Source of the DNA: Planococcus sp. (in: firmicutes)
GTDB lineage: Bacteria > Bacillota > Bacilli > Bacillales_A > Planococcaceae
Reading direction: 5' to 3'
Assembly: GCA_030147225.1 (NCBI GenBank)
Contig: JASLAI010000106.1
Coordinates: 1-7,266 of the forward strand
Length of the DNA stretch: 7,266 bases
Made by a program: the position numbers and the translations under genes
Shown: one piece after another, positions 1 to 5,610 of the stretch
Layout of the letters: the number at the start of each line of letters is the position of its first letter
Position numbering within the stretch: position 1 is the first letter of the stretch
Notes under the pieces: model-generated
The model's database searches: none
Told to the model about the DNA's origin: nothing
Seen by the model: only the letters and a program-made list of their open reading frames with translations

Positions 1-60
1 GTTGATATGTTCCCGCAAACAGCACAAGTTGAATCGGTAACGAAACTGGTATTGAAATAA
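1..60 (+). CDS. rlmD: C-terminal end of 23S rRNA (uracil-5-)-methyltransferase, RlmD/TrmA family (partial)
   Basis: The window opens in frame 1 with 19 codons and a TAA stop. The tail reads VDMFPQTAQVESVTKLVLK. The string VDMFPQT followed by a V-E-S/T-V run is the conserved C-terminal strand of TrmA-family RNA uracil-5-methyltransferases (RlmD/RlmCD, B. subtilis YefA and YfjO), which use SAM to make 5-methyluridine in 23S rRNA. The catalytic domain and the 4Fe-4S cysteines lie outside the window, so the exact paralogue and target uridine cannot be told. A strong terminator starts two bases after the stop, so this is the last gene of its transcript. Confidence 0.8.
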   Translation, partial: VDMFPQTAQVESVTKLVLK

Positions 61-61
61 G

Positions 62-102
62 AAAAGCTGGGCCAGAGATTTTTTCTCTGGCCCAGCTTTT
101 TT
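62..102. terminator. Strong bidirectional intrinsic terminator
   Basis: A 17-bp perfect inverted repeat (62-78 with 84-100, core AGCTGGGCCAGAGA) closes a 5-base T loop and is followed by a T run to position 102. On the minus strand the stem is followed by CTTTTCTTATTTC, so it can also end the convergent MFS transcript. Confidence 0.93.
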
Positions 103-113
103 ATTGGATTAAG

Positions 114-1292
114 TCATGTAGCATGCGCCTTTTTTGAATTGCCATTGAAAGCAATGAGCAGCGCTATCAGCAGAAGAATTGCCGCAATCAACAGGAGGAA
201 GCTAAGCCCACCTGAGTATTCTATAAACAATCCGCCCATAGAAGGTCCTGCAAGGCTACCGATGCTGAACGCAATCCCACATAATAAGTTGCCGGTCGGT
301 AAAAGATCTTTCGGCATAAGGTCAGCCATATAGGATATTCCTAAAGAAAATGTAGAACCGACAAACATGCCGGCTAAAGCAAAGAATCCTACAGTCAACC
401 ATGCGTTCGATTCATAGAAACTGGCAGTCGCAAATACAGCCGCTCCACCTGCCAGAGCCAGCAGCAAAACTTTTCTTCTTCCAATCTGATCACTAAGATT
501 TCCTAACGGCAATTGTGTTGCAATCGCCCCCGCTGAAAAAGCTGCCAGCATAATGGAAACCATTCCAATCTCTATTGATTGCCGCAAGGCATAAACCGGA
601 TAGATCGCATTGAGTGAGGCTTCCAAAAAACCGTAGCCCAGCGGCGGCAGAAAAGCGACCCATGCAATGACCACAGCTGCTTTAAAGCGACCGGCCGTTC
701 CTTTTGCAGTCATGGCGCTTCCTGTAACCTCAGGAAAATCATTTTTTAAGAAGAAAACCAAGGACCAAGCTACCAGACATAGCAGTCCAGATACGATGAA
801 TGGCAGTGCTTCAAATACTTCCACCATAGGCACAAAAAGAGGTCCTGCGCCAAAACCGATGCTAAATGACATCCCGTAGATGGCAATATTGCGTCCCAGC
901 CGATGCTGAGGAGAAGTACTGGTAATCCAGGTCTGCGTCGAAAAATGCAGCGCCTGGTCCCCGACCCCAATTAAAATACGCAGCACAAACCAGAACAACA
1001 CTGATTTCCATAGTGGAAAAAGAAGCAAGGACAAAATGACCAATCCTCCTCCCACTAAAATCAACGGCTTATAACCAAATTTTCGAAGCTGTGGTTCCAT
1101 AAATGGAGCAATCAAAAGGGTTCCCACATACAAACCTGTCGCACTCAGACCATTTAAAGCGGATGAGACACCATCCTGTTCAAAAATAACCGCTATTAGC
1201 GGCAGCAGCATTCCCTGCGAAAAACCGGAAATGGATACAATCGCTACCAGAATCCAAAAGCGGCCACGCTCACTTTTCAAAAAACCTTTCAT
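114..1292 (-). CDS. MFS transporter, probable drug/metabolite exporter (YfkF-like)
   Basis: A 392-residue polytopic membrane protein of the major facilitator superfamily, the usual length for a 12-TM MFS drug:H+ antiporter-like protein. Hydrophobic segments run through the whole chain, with a longer hydrophilic central loop near residues 184-204. The clearest signature is motif A in the second half, GNLSDQIGRRK at about residues 264-274. A degenerate version near residue 73 (RKFGYKP) follows TM2. The ATG at 1292 is chosen because GGGGAGG lies four bases upstream; the GTG at 1313 would make the ribosome binding site part of the coding sequence. It resembles B. subtilis YfkF by recall. The substrate cannot be read from the sequence. 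The gene is monocistronic, diverges from the OsmC gene and converges on the terminator at 62-102. I see no convincing SigA promoter; a TTGACG on the minus strand (1368-1363) has only a poor -10 partner. Confidence 0.9.
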   Translation of the reverse strand: MKGFLKSERGRFWILVAIVSISGFSQGMLLPLIAVIFEQDGVSSALNGLSATGLYVGTLLIAPFMEPQLRKFGYKPLILVGGGLVILSLLLFPLWKSVLFWFVLRILIGVGDQALHFSTQTWITSTSPQHRLGRNIAIYGMSFSIGFGAGPLFVPMVEVFEALPFIVSGLLCLVAWSLVFFLKNDFPEVTGSAMTAKGTAGRFKAAVVIAWVAFLPPLGYGFLEASLNAIYPVYALRQSIEIGMVSIMLAAFSAGAIATQLPLGNLSDQIGRRKVLLLALAGGAAVFATASFYESNAWLTVGFFALAGMFVGSTFSLGISYMADLMPKDLLPTGNLLCGIAFSIGSLAGPSMGGLFIEYSGGLSFLLLIAAILLLIALLIAFNGNSKKAHAT

Positions 1293-1296
1293 GATG

Positions 1297-1303
1297 CCTC
1301 CCC
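1297..1303 (-). promoter_or_regulatory. Ribosome binding site fixing the MFS start
   Basis: GGGGAGG on the minus strand, four bases before the ATG at 1292. It favours this ATG over the upstream in-frame GTG at 1313, which lies before the site. Confidence 0.8.
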
Positions 1304-1319
1304 GAACAAGCACGTTCTT

Positions 1320-1350
1320 TTGTATTTAATAAGAATTCAGATACAATTCT
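1320..1350 (+). promoter_or_regulatory. Probable promoter of the OsmC gene with an overlapping inverted repeat
   Basis: TACAAT at 1342-1347 is a good -10 hexamer; the matching -35 (TTGTAT, 1320-1325, 16-base spacer) is weak. An inverted repeat AGAATT-N7-AATTCT (1332-1337 with 1345-1350) overlaps the -10, the position expected for a repressor operator. The half-site TACAATT resembles MarR/OhrR-family operator halves, but the second half does not match. Confidence 0.45.
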
Positions 1351-1371
1351 AACATAAGGAGGCGTCAACAG

Positions 1372-1752
1372 ATGAATTATTCAATGAACAAAAACGGCTT
1401 TACTGGGTATTTACCTTTTGGGCAACTTCAAATTTCGAGCAATGAAGAGCACGGATTCCGTCCATATCAATTATTGGTTTCTTCGCTGGCAGTCTGCAGC
1501 GGCGGTGTCATGAGGAAGGTCTTAGATAAAATGAGAATGCCTGCCGAAGATATAAAAGTGGAGGTTAAAGAAATTATCCGCAACAAAGAAGAAGCTGATC
1601 GGGTTGAAAAAGTTCATTTGCACTTTATTGTCAGTGGAGATATTAACGAAGAAAAAATGCCGCGCATTTTAGAACTGACAAGAAAAAATTGCTCAATGGT
1701 CCAGTCTGTCAAAGGCTCTATTGAAATTATCGAAACGTTCGAAGTGCAGTAA
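1372..1752 (+). CDS. OsmC/Ohr-family protein (thiol-dependent peroxidase-like fold)
   Basis: A 126-residue soluble cytoplasmic protein. The pattern is that of the OsmC superfamily: a short N-terminal beta region, then PYQLLVSSLAVCSGGVM (residues 31-47) with the first conserved cysteine C42 at the start of the central helix, and a second cysteine C107 in RKNCSMV (105-111) near the C-terminus. In Ohr and OsmC these two cysteines reduce organic hydroperoxides; many family members of this shorter YhfA-like type have no proven substrate. R30 sits just before the helix and could be the activating arginine, which is inference. The start is firm: AAGGAGG at 1356-1362, nine bases before ATG. The gene is monocistronic, shares the 79-bp upstream gap with the divergent MFS gene and ends before a terminator. 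A peroxide or other stress role is plausible. Confidence 0.85.
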   Translation: MNYSMNKNGFTGYLPFGQLQISSNEEHGFRPYQLLVSSLAVCSGGVMRKVLDKMRMPAEDIKVEVKEIIRNKEEADRVEKVHLHFIVSGDINEEKMPRILELTRKNCSMVQSVKGSIEIIETFEVQ

Positions 1753-1817
1753 AAACAGTCTCCCTATTATCTTGGAACCTTTGGCTTCTTCAGCCATTAC
1801 TGTAAAACGACAATCAT

Positions 1818-1872
1818 AAAAGGCTCATACCGTATCTGATGTCAGATTGCGGATGAGCCTTTATGTTTTATA
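1818..1872. terminator. Terminator-like hairpin after the OsmC gene
   Basis: AAAGGCTCAT (1819-1828) pairs with ATGAGCCTTT (1853-1862). Inside it CCG pairs with CGG, and TCTGA with TCAGA, giving a long interrupted stem. It is followed by ATGTTTTAT on the plus strand and preceded by an A-rich stretch that gives TTTTAT on the minus strand, so it could stop transcripts from either side. The T tracts are modest. Confidence 0.65.
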
Positions 1873-2088
1873 TACAGTTAAATTTTTTATCATAATCCCA
1901 TTCTCGTCTCAGATGCCGACGAAATGTGCGAACCCCCTCCTTCGTAATTCCTGGTGTTTGGTCTGGTTTCGCTGATTCCCTTCGGCCTCCCCTCTCTTAT
2001 AATTAAATTAAATTTAACACAAACTTTATATTAAGTAAATATTCAAAATAAATAAACTAGTAAAATAATTAGTTCTACCTATAGTTTA
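1873..2088. other. Non-coding stretch with a GC-rich island, possible small RNA
   Basis: No protein gene is visible between the OsmC terminator and the promoter of the next gene. Positions 2001-2088 are strongly AT-rich, but 1897-2000 is clearly GC-richer and strand-asymmetric: the plus strand carries C-rich blocks CCCCCTCC (1933-1940) and CCTCCCCTCTC (1986-1996), the minus strand the purine-rich complements. A hairpin TCGTC-N9-GACGA (1904-1922) extends to 7 bp by a wobble pair only in a minus-strand RNA. Minus-strand TATAAG (2001-1996) could be a -10 for an RNA of about 170 nt ending at the 1862-1818 hairpin, but its -35 is poor. I could not match the stretch to any riboswitch or T-box consensus I know. 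Confidence 0.25.
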
Positions 2089-2117
2089 TTGAAATCATCG
2101 TCATTTTCCGTTACGAT
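2089..2117 (+). promoter_or_regulatory. SigA-type promoter of the SE1561-family gene
   Basis: TTGAAA (2089-2094), a 17-base spacer, and TACGAT (2112-2117): five and four matches out of six to TTGACA and TATAAT at the optimal spacing. The expected transcript starts near 2124, leaving a leader of only about 20 bases before the ATG. Confidence 0.65.
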
Positions 2118-2142
2118 TAACATGCGAAATGAGGTGTACCAA

Positions 2143-2331
2143 ATGGGAAAATCCATTACCAACAAAGAACAGCAGGTTTCTTACATGAAGCAGCGCTTAA
2201 GCATGTTTTTGGAAGTATTAGATGCCATCGAACCTGAAAACACGGAGCTTGAAGATATCGATCGCTTGATTGCCATGGTTGATGACTTGGATGATAAAAT
2301 GAAGCAATTCCAAGGCCGTCCAACAGAATAA
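2143..2331 (+). CDS. SE1561-family small protein
   Basis: A 62-residue acidic, soluble, helical protein with no signal peptide or membrane segment. The block YMKQRLSMFLEVLDAIEP (residues 14-31) followed by EDIDRLIAMVDDLDDKM (residues 37-53) matches, by recall, the SE1561 family of short Bacillales proteins named after a Staphylococcus epidermidis locus; its function is unknown. Both halves are amphipathic helices, suggesting a helical hairpin or a dimer. The ATG at 2143 is preferred because GAGGTG lies at 2131-2136. Longer in-frame starts at 2089 (TTG) and 2122 (ATG) fall in or right after the promoter and lack a ribosome site. The gene is monocistronic, with a good SigA-type promoter upstream and a strong terminator downstream. 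Confidence 0.85.
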   Translation: MGKSITNKEQQVSYMKQRLSMFLEVLDAIEPENTELEDIDRLIAMVDDLDDKMKQFQGRPTE

Positions 2332-2342
2332 AAGGAAGCAGT

Positions 2343-2380
2343 AAATCCGTTGCCTTTTTAGGCAACGGATTTTTCTTTTA
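2343..2380 (+). terminator. Intrinsic terminator of the SE1561-family gene
   Basis: A perfect 13-bp stem AAATCCGTTGCCT/AGGCAACGGATTT (2343-2355 with 2360-2372), a TTTT loop, then TTCTTTTAC. It starts 11 bases after the stop codon. Confidence 0.93.
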
Positions 2381-2512
2381 CTGTACCGGTCGTTTTGAAC
2401 TTCAATAGGCCAGTAAGGCAGTACCTTCCTCCAGAATTTTATAGTTCGCTTTTTATAACAATAAAAAAAGGGAAGATTTCCACAAGTAAACTCAGAATAT
2501 TTTGGGCATTAG

Positions 2513-2552
2513 AAAAGAACAGCTTGAATTCTAAAATTCAAGCTGTTCTTTT
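2513..2552 (-). terminator. Intrinsic terminator of the YihY/BrkB gene, overlapping its stop codon
   Basis: An 18-bp perfect inverted repeat (2513-2530 with 2535-2552, core AAGAACAGCTTGAATT) with a 4-base loop. On the minus strand it ends in GTTCTTTTCTAATG once the T-rich arm is counted in the tract. The BrkB stop codon (2540-2538) and its last four codons lie inside the stem. It is symmetrical enough to act on the plus strand too. Confidence 0.85.
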
Positions 2553-3374
2553 CTTAAGTAAATGACGGCGTTCTTTCATCACCGCATTAATCTGTCCGCC
2601 AATAATCAGGAGCATCGCTGAGATATAAAGCCACAGCATTAAAATAATAACTCCTCCGATACTGCCATAGGTGGCTGAAAAATTTCCGAAGTTACTAATA
2701 TAAATTGAAAATAAATAAGAAGTCACCAACCACCCAATAGCAGCAAAAGCGGCTCCACCCAATACACTCAGTATGTTCATTTTCACATTTGGCGCCAGCC
2801 AGTAAATAATGGCACAGGCAACAAAAGTAATAATCGCCGGAATTGTAAAGCGAATAGAGCTCCAAAGTGCCAGGAACCCTTCTTCCAATCCCAGGAAGGA
2901 AAATATCAGCAATCCAAGCTGCTCACCAAACACAGGCAATGCTAAAGCAACGATTAGAATAAAAATCAGCAGGATTGTCATCAGGATTGACATTCCACGG
3001 GCGATAAGAAGCGGGCGATTCTCTGCTACTTTATAAGAAAGGTTCAACGACTTGATTAAGGCGTCCATTCCAAGACTCGCAGACCAAATTGTCGCCAAAA
3101 TACCAAATGACAACAATCCGGTGTTTTGAGTTGTCAAAATTTCCTCCAAGGTGCTTTCTATCAGCACATAAACTTCGGCAGGTACAACTTCTTCCATAAA
3201 ACTAAAAATCTGATCTTGCGATAGAGACAAGTACGGCAGCAGGGTCACCAGGAATATCAGCAAAGGAAAAATGGATAAGAGGAAAAAAAACGCCAACTGT
3301 GCTCCAAGCCCTGGCACGTCGACGTCTTTAATCCGTTGCAGCAATTCTTTTAAGAAACCCGTTCCTGAAGTCAC
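2538..3374 (-). CDS. YihY/virulence factor BrkB-family membrane protein (YfkH-like)
   Basis: A 278-residue integral membrane protein with about six hydrophobic segments (roughly residues 27-47, 88-107, 128-149, 177-196, 201-225 and 240-262) and a basic tail KERRHLLKKR. Family hallmarks are PGLGAQLAFFFLLSIFPLLI (21-40), the IWSASLGMDALIKSLN segment (97-111) and the C-terminal block YGSIGGVIILMLWLYISAM (236-254) followed by IIGGQINA. This is the YihY/BrkB (formerly 'ribonuclease BN') family; B. subtilis YfkH is the closest relative I recall. The molecular function is not established; a transport or envelope role is suspected. The start is a GTG with no clear Shine-Dalgarno and no other usable start in frame, so it may depend on translation from upstream. 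It lies 76 bp after the YtxH gene with no terminator between, so the two are probably cotranscribed from the SigB-type promoter at 4051-4076. Confidence 0.88.
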   Translation of the reverse strand: MTSGTGFLKELLQRIKDVDVPGLGAQLAFFFLLSIFPLLIFLVTLLPYLSLSQDQIFSFMEEVVPAEVYVLIESTLEEILTTQNTGLLSFGILATIWSASLGMDALIKSLNLSYKVAENRPLLIARGMSILMTILLIFILIVALALPVFGEQLGLLIFSFLGLEEGFLALWSSIRFTIPAIITFVACAIIYWLAPNVKMNILSVLGGAAFAAIGWLVTSYLFSIYISNFGNFSATYGSIGGVIILMLWLYISAMLLIIGGQINAVMKERRHLLKKRTA

Positions 3375-3450
3375 ATCATAAGTGACTGAATGAACACGGC
3401 CTTGGTTCTCATCCTCTTGCTGTCCTGTAGATTTTATCGGGCTAATCGGA

Positions 3451-4002
3451 TTATGACCGATTCCCGGAAGTTGAGTTTTTTCCGGACTGATTGCCTGAAG
3501 AAAAATTATTGTTTGATTGCGATGAATTATTGTTTGATCGCGATGAATTGTTATTTGATTGTGAAGAATTATTATTTGATTGTGATGAAGAGTCTTTATT
3601 ATTCTCAGTTAATGAAGAGGTTGGTGAAGGATTATCTTCTTTAACTGCTGAAATCACATCATCTTTCGTCTCAATAACTGCATCTTTTGTATCCATAAAC
3701 GCCTCTTTTGTTTCAAGAGCCATTTCTTTTACTTGTGGTGTCATTTCTTTTAATTCATTTACTTTGCTGCCTACATAAGAAGCATCCTCTGAAATACGAG
3801 AATATAGATTTTGTGCTCTTTCAGCCTGTTGTTGGAAAGCCTGTACCAATTCGTCTCTATTCGACGCATAGTATTTTGCATTATTAGTGGCTTTCTTTGA
3901 TGTGTTTACAACATCATTTCTTGTGTTTTTGTCAAGTAGTGAGACAATGACACCCACTGCCGCTCCTACTAGTAAACCTGTCATCAATTTGTTTTGGCTC
4001 AT
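3451..4002 (-). CDS. YtxH-domain general-stress protein with repeat tail
   Basis: A 183-residue protein. Residues 6-23 (LMTGLLVGAAVGVIVSLL) form the glycine-rich single membrane segment that opens YtxH/GvpP-like proteins; it is followed by a charged helical domain to about residue 90. Residues 97-117 are three heptads (ETKEAFM, DTKDAVI, ETKDDVI), an amphipathic coiled-coil or LEA-like stretch. The end (about 124-183) is a Ser/Asn-rich, probably disordered tail with four SS(Q/R)SNNN repeats. The ATG at 4002 is set by GGGAGG eight bases upstream; the open frame continues to 4197 but lacks any start signal there. The protein is likely anchored in the membrane with a long soluble tail. B. subtilis YtxH is under SigB control, and here too a SigB-type promoter precedes the gene. 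It is probably the first gene of a unit with the BrkB gene. Confidence 0.85.
   Translation of the reverse strand: MSQNKLMTGLLVGAAVGVIVSLLDKNTRNDVVNTSKKATNNAKYYASNRDELVQAFQQQAERAQNLYSRISEDASYVGSKVNELKEMTPQVKEMALETKEAFMDTKDAVIETKDDVISAVKEDNPSPTSSLTENNKDSSSQSNNNSSQSNNNSSRSNNNSSQSNNNFSSGNQSGKNSTSGNRS
3505..3588 (-). repeat. Four tandem 21-bp repeats coding SSxSNNN
   Basis: Four in-phase 21-bp units code for residues 139-166 of the YtxH protein (SSQSNNN, SSQSNNN, SSRSNNN, SSQSNNN). The units differ mostly at synonymous or near-synonymous positions (GAATTATT versus GAATTGTT; GATTGCGAT versus GATCGCGAT on the plus strand). Such an array can change copy number by slippage without breaking the frame. 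Confidence 0.92.
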
Positions 4003-4050
4003 CCTAAATTCCTCCCAAGTATAAATATGATTTTCACATCTGTTAGGAAT

Positions 4051-4076
4051 TTTCCCTAATCTTTGAATATCTAAAC
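4051..4076 (-). promoter_or_regulatory. SigB-type promoter of the YtxH-BrkB unit
   Basis: On the minus strand GTTTAG (4076-4071), 14 bases, then GGGAAA (4056-4051). The SigB consensus is GTTTAA-N12-14-GGGTAT; five of six match at -35, and the GGG plus an A match at -10. The leader to the ATG at 4002 would be about 40 bases. The match to the known SigB control of B. subtilis ytxH supports it. Confidence 0.68.
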
Positions 4077-4107
4077 ACTTATGCAGAATATATTTTTCAA
4101 AAATAGC

Positions 4108-4139
4108 TTGACTATATTGAAAAACTTTCGGAATATTAT
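4108..4139 (+). promoter_or_regulatory. Possible SigA promoter of the symporter gene
   Basis: TTGACT at 4108-4113 is a good -35. The -10 is unclear: GAATAT (4131-4136) has the right 17-base spacer but only three matches, while TATTAT (4134-4139) matches better at a 20-base spacer. A perfect TTGACA at 4157-4162 has no -10 downstream. Confidence 0.4.
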
Positions 4140-4191
4140 GTTCACAGGAGGTTTTATTGACAAAATAGATATTCAAGAGGGGGAAAAATAA
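4138..4191 (+). CDS. Possible 17-codon leader ORF overlapping the symporter start
   Basis: ATG at 4138 opens a frame coding MFTGGFIDKIDIQEGEK with a TAA stop at 4189-4191, so stop and symporter start overlap as TAATG. Such overlaps often couple translation. Against it: there is no clear ribosome site before 4138, and the ATG lies in or next to the predicted -10. It may be chance. Confidence 0.2.
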   Translation: MFTGGFIDKIDIQEGEK

Positions 4192-5552
4192 TGGCACAAA
4201 TTGAAGAATTATTGGGCACTATCAGCGGTTTAGTATGGGGGCCGCCTTTATTAATTTTATTAGTCGGGACAGGAATATTTTTAACTGTCCGCCTAGGTAT
4301 TCTGCAACTCCGTTTGTTGCCTTACGCCTTGAAACTGGTTTTCACGAAAAATACGGATACGACTTCTAAAGGAGATATCAGCCATTTCCAAGCACTGTCG
4401 ACTGCTATGGCTGCGACGGTTGGTACGGGTAATATTGTCGGTGTTGCAACGGCTGTTATTCTCGGTGGACCAGGTGCTATCTTCTGGATGTGGTTTTCTG
4501 CATTCTTCGGTATGGCGACCAAATATGGGGAAGCCGTTCTCGCAGTCAAATACCGTGTTGTCGATGCGAAAGGCCAGATGGCCGGTGGACCGATGTATTA
4601 CCTTGAGCATGGCTTGAAACAAAAATGGTTGGCTGTGTTATTCGCTATCTTTGGCGCCATTGCTGCTTTTGGAATCGGAAACGGTACACAATCAAATTCA
4701 GTAGCTTCTGTTGTTCGTGATACATTCAGTGTTCCAACTTGGATTACAGGAATCATCTTAACTATTTTTACTGCGTTGGTGCTGCTTGGCGGAATCAAAA
4801 GCATCGGCCGCGTCACTTCATTCTTTGTTCCTTTCATGGCATTATTCTACATAATTGCTGGGATAATTATTATGATTTTCAATATGGAATTGATTCCAGC
4901 TGCTTTTGGTACAATTTTCAGTGCTGCATTTACTGGTGAAGCTGCCGTCGGTGGTGCAATCGGTGCCGCTATTCGCTATGGTGTTGCCCGGGGCGTCTTC
5001 TCCAACGAAGCTGGCCTTGGATCTGCTCCAATCGCAGCAGCTGCTGCCATCACAGATCTTCCGGGACGCCAGGCATTGGTTTCGATGACACAAGTACTGT
5101 TTGATACAATTATCATCTGTTCGATCACAGGTGTTACAATCGTAATGTCTGGCCTTTACACAGACAAATCACTCGAAGGTGCGGCATTGACAACAGCTGC
5201 CTTCGAACAATTTCTTGGCGGCGCAGGCCCGATCATTGTTGCAATTGGCTTGATTTTCTTTGCTTCTTCAACAATTATTGGCTGGTCTTATTACGGTGAA
5301 AAATGTTTCCAATACTTGTTCAAGAATCCGGCATTGCTGATTGTTTACCGTATCGCTTTCGTATTGATGGTTTTCGTTGGCGCTACAGTATCGCTTGATG
5401 TGGTTTGGACATTCTCTGATGTTATGAACGGTTTAATGGCATTCCCGAACTTAATCGGCCTTCTTGGTTTGTCTGGCGTCATTGTTTACGAAACCAAACG
5501 CATCATTGCCAAAATTAAAGAAGAGAAAGAAGCGGAACGTGCTGGGAATTGA
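4191..5552 (+). CDS. Alanine/glycine:cation symporter (AGCS family, sodium:alanine symporter)
   Basis: A 453-residue polytopic membrane carrier of normal AGCS length (B. subtilis AlsT/GlnT/YrbD type), which takes up alanine, glycine or a related amino acid with Na+ or H+. Clear family motifs are MAAATVGTGNIVG (residues 73-84), the AGCS signature PGAIFWMWFSAFFGMATKY (94-112), GGPMYYLEHGL (132-142), GVFSNEAGLGSAP (268-280) and GWSYYGEKCF (364-373). It has about eleven hydrophobic spans and a charged C-terminal helix (KIKEEKEAER). Start: AAGAGGGGG at 4175-4183, eight bases before ATG. Within the family alanine, glycine and glutamine carriers cannot be told apart by eye. No terminator separates it from the DUF1128 gene 58 bp downstream, so readthrough into that gene is likely. 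Confidence 0.93.
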   Translation: MAQIEELLGTISGLVWGPPLLILLVGTGIFLTVRLGILQLRLLPYALKLVFTKNTDTTSKGDISHFQALSTAMAATVGTGNIVGVATAVILGGPGAIFWMWFSAFFGMATKYGEAVLAVKYRVVDAKGQMAGGPMYYLEHGLKQKWLAVLFAIFGAIAAFGIGNGTQSNSVASVVRDTFSVPTWITGIILTIFTALVLLGGIKSIGRVTSFFVPFMALFYIIAGIIIMIFNMELIPAAFGTIFSAAFTGEAAVGGAIGAAIRYGVARGVFSNEAGLGSAPIAAAAAITDLPGRQALVSMTQVLFDTIIICSITGVTIVMSGLYTDKSLEGAALTTAAFEQFLGGAGPIIVAIGLIFFASSTIIGWSYYGEKCFQYLFKNPALLIVYRIAFVLMVFVGATVSLDVVWTFSDVMNGLMAFPNLIGLLGLSGVIVYETKRIIAKIKEEKEAERAGN

Positions 5553-5610
5553 CATTACTTTTGAATAATGAAATGATAAAGCATACCCACCTGAAAGGCA
5601 GGAACTTATC

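Noticed and set aside
1873..2088. Riboswitch or T-box leader for the SE1561 gene
   Set aside because: No TGGTACCGCG-like T-box element and no core of the TPP, SAM, FMN, lysine, glycine, purine or c-di-AMP classes; a SigA-type promoter downstream of the island gives the gene its own short leader.
3505..3588. Short regularly spaced repeats resembling a miniature CRISPR array
   Set aside because: The 21-bp units are contiguous with no unique spacers, are in coding phase and encode an SSxSNNN repeat.
3375..3608. Upstream extension of the BrkB frame, open back to a stop at 3611-3609
   Set aside because: It runs antisense-like through the YtxH repeat tail in another frame and holds no ATG, GTG or TTG start; homologues begin near residue 5 of the called protein.
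3491..3778. Plus-strand open frame of 95 codons with repeated LLFDCDE units
   Set aside because: It is the antisense shadow of the tandem repeats and heptads in the YtxH gene, and lacks a ribosome site.
4003..4197. N-terminal extension of the YtxH protein by 65 residues
   Set aside because: It would run through the SigB-type promoter and the ribosome site GGGAGG before the ATG at 4002; the extended sequence does not look like protein and has no start signal.
4293..5093. Several 66-109-codon frames inside the symporter gene on both strands
   Set aside because: They are shadows of the AGCS coding sequence; none has a ribosome site or a recognisable protein pattern.
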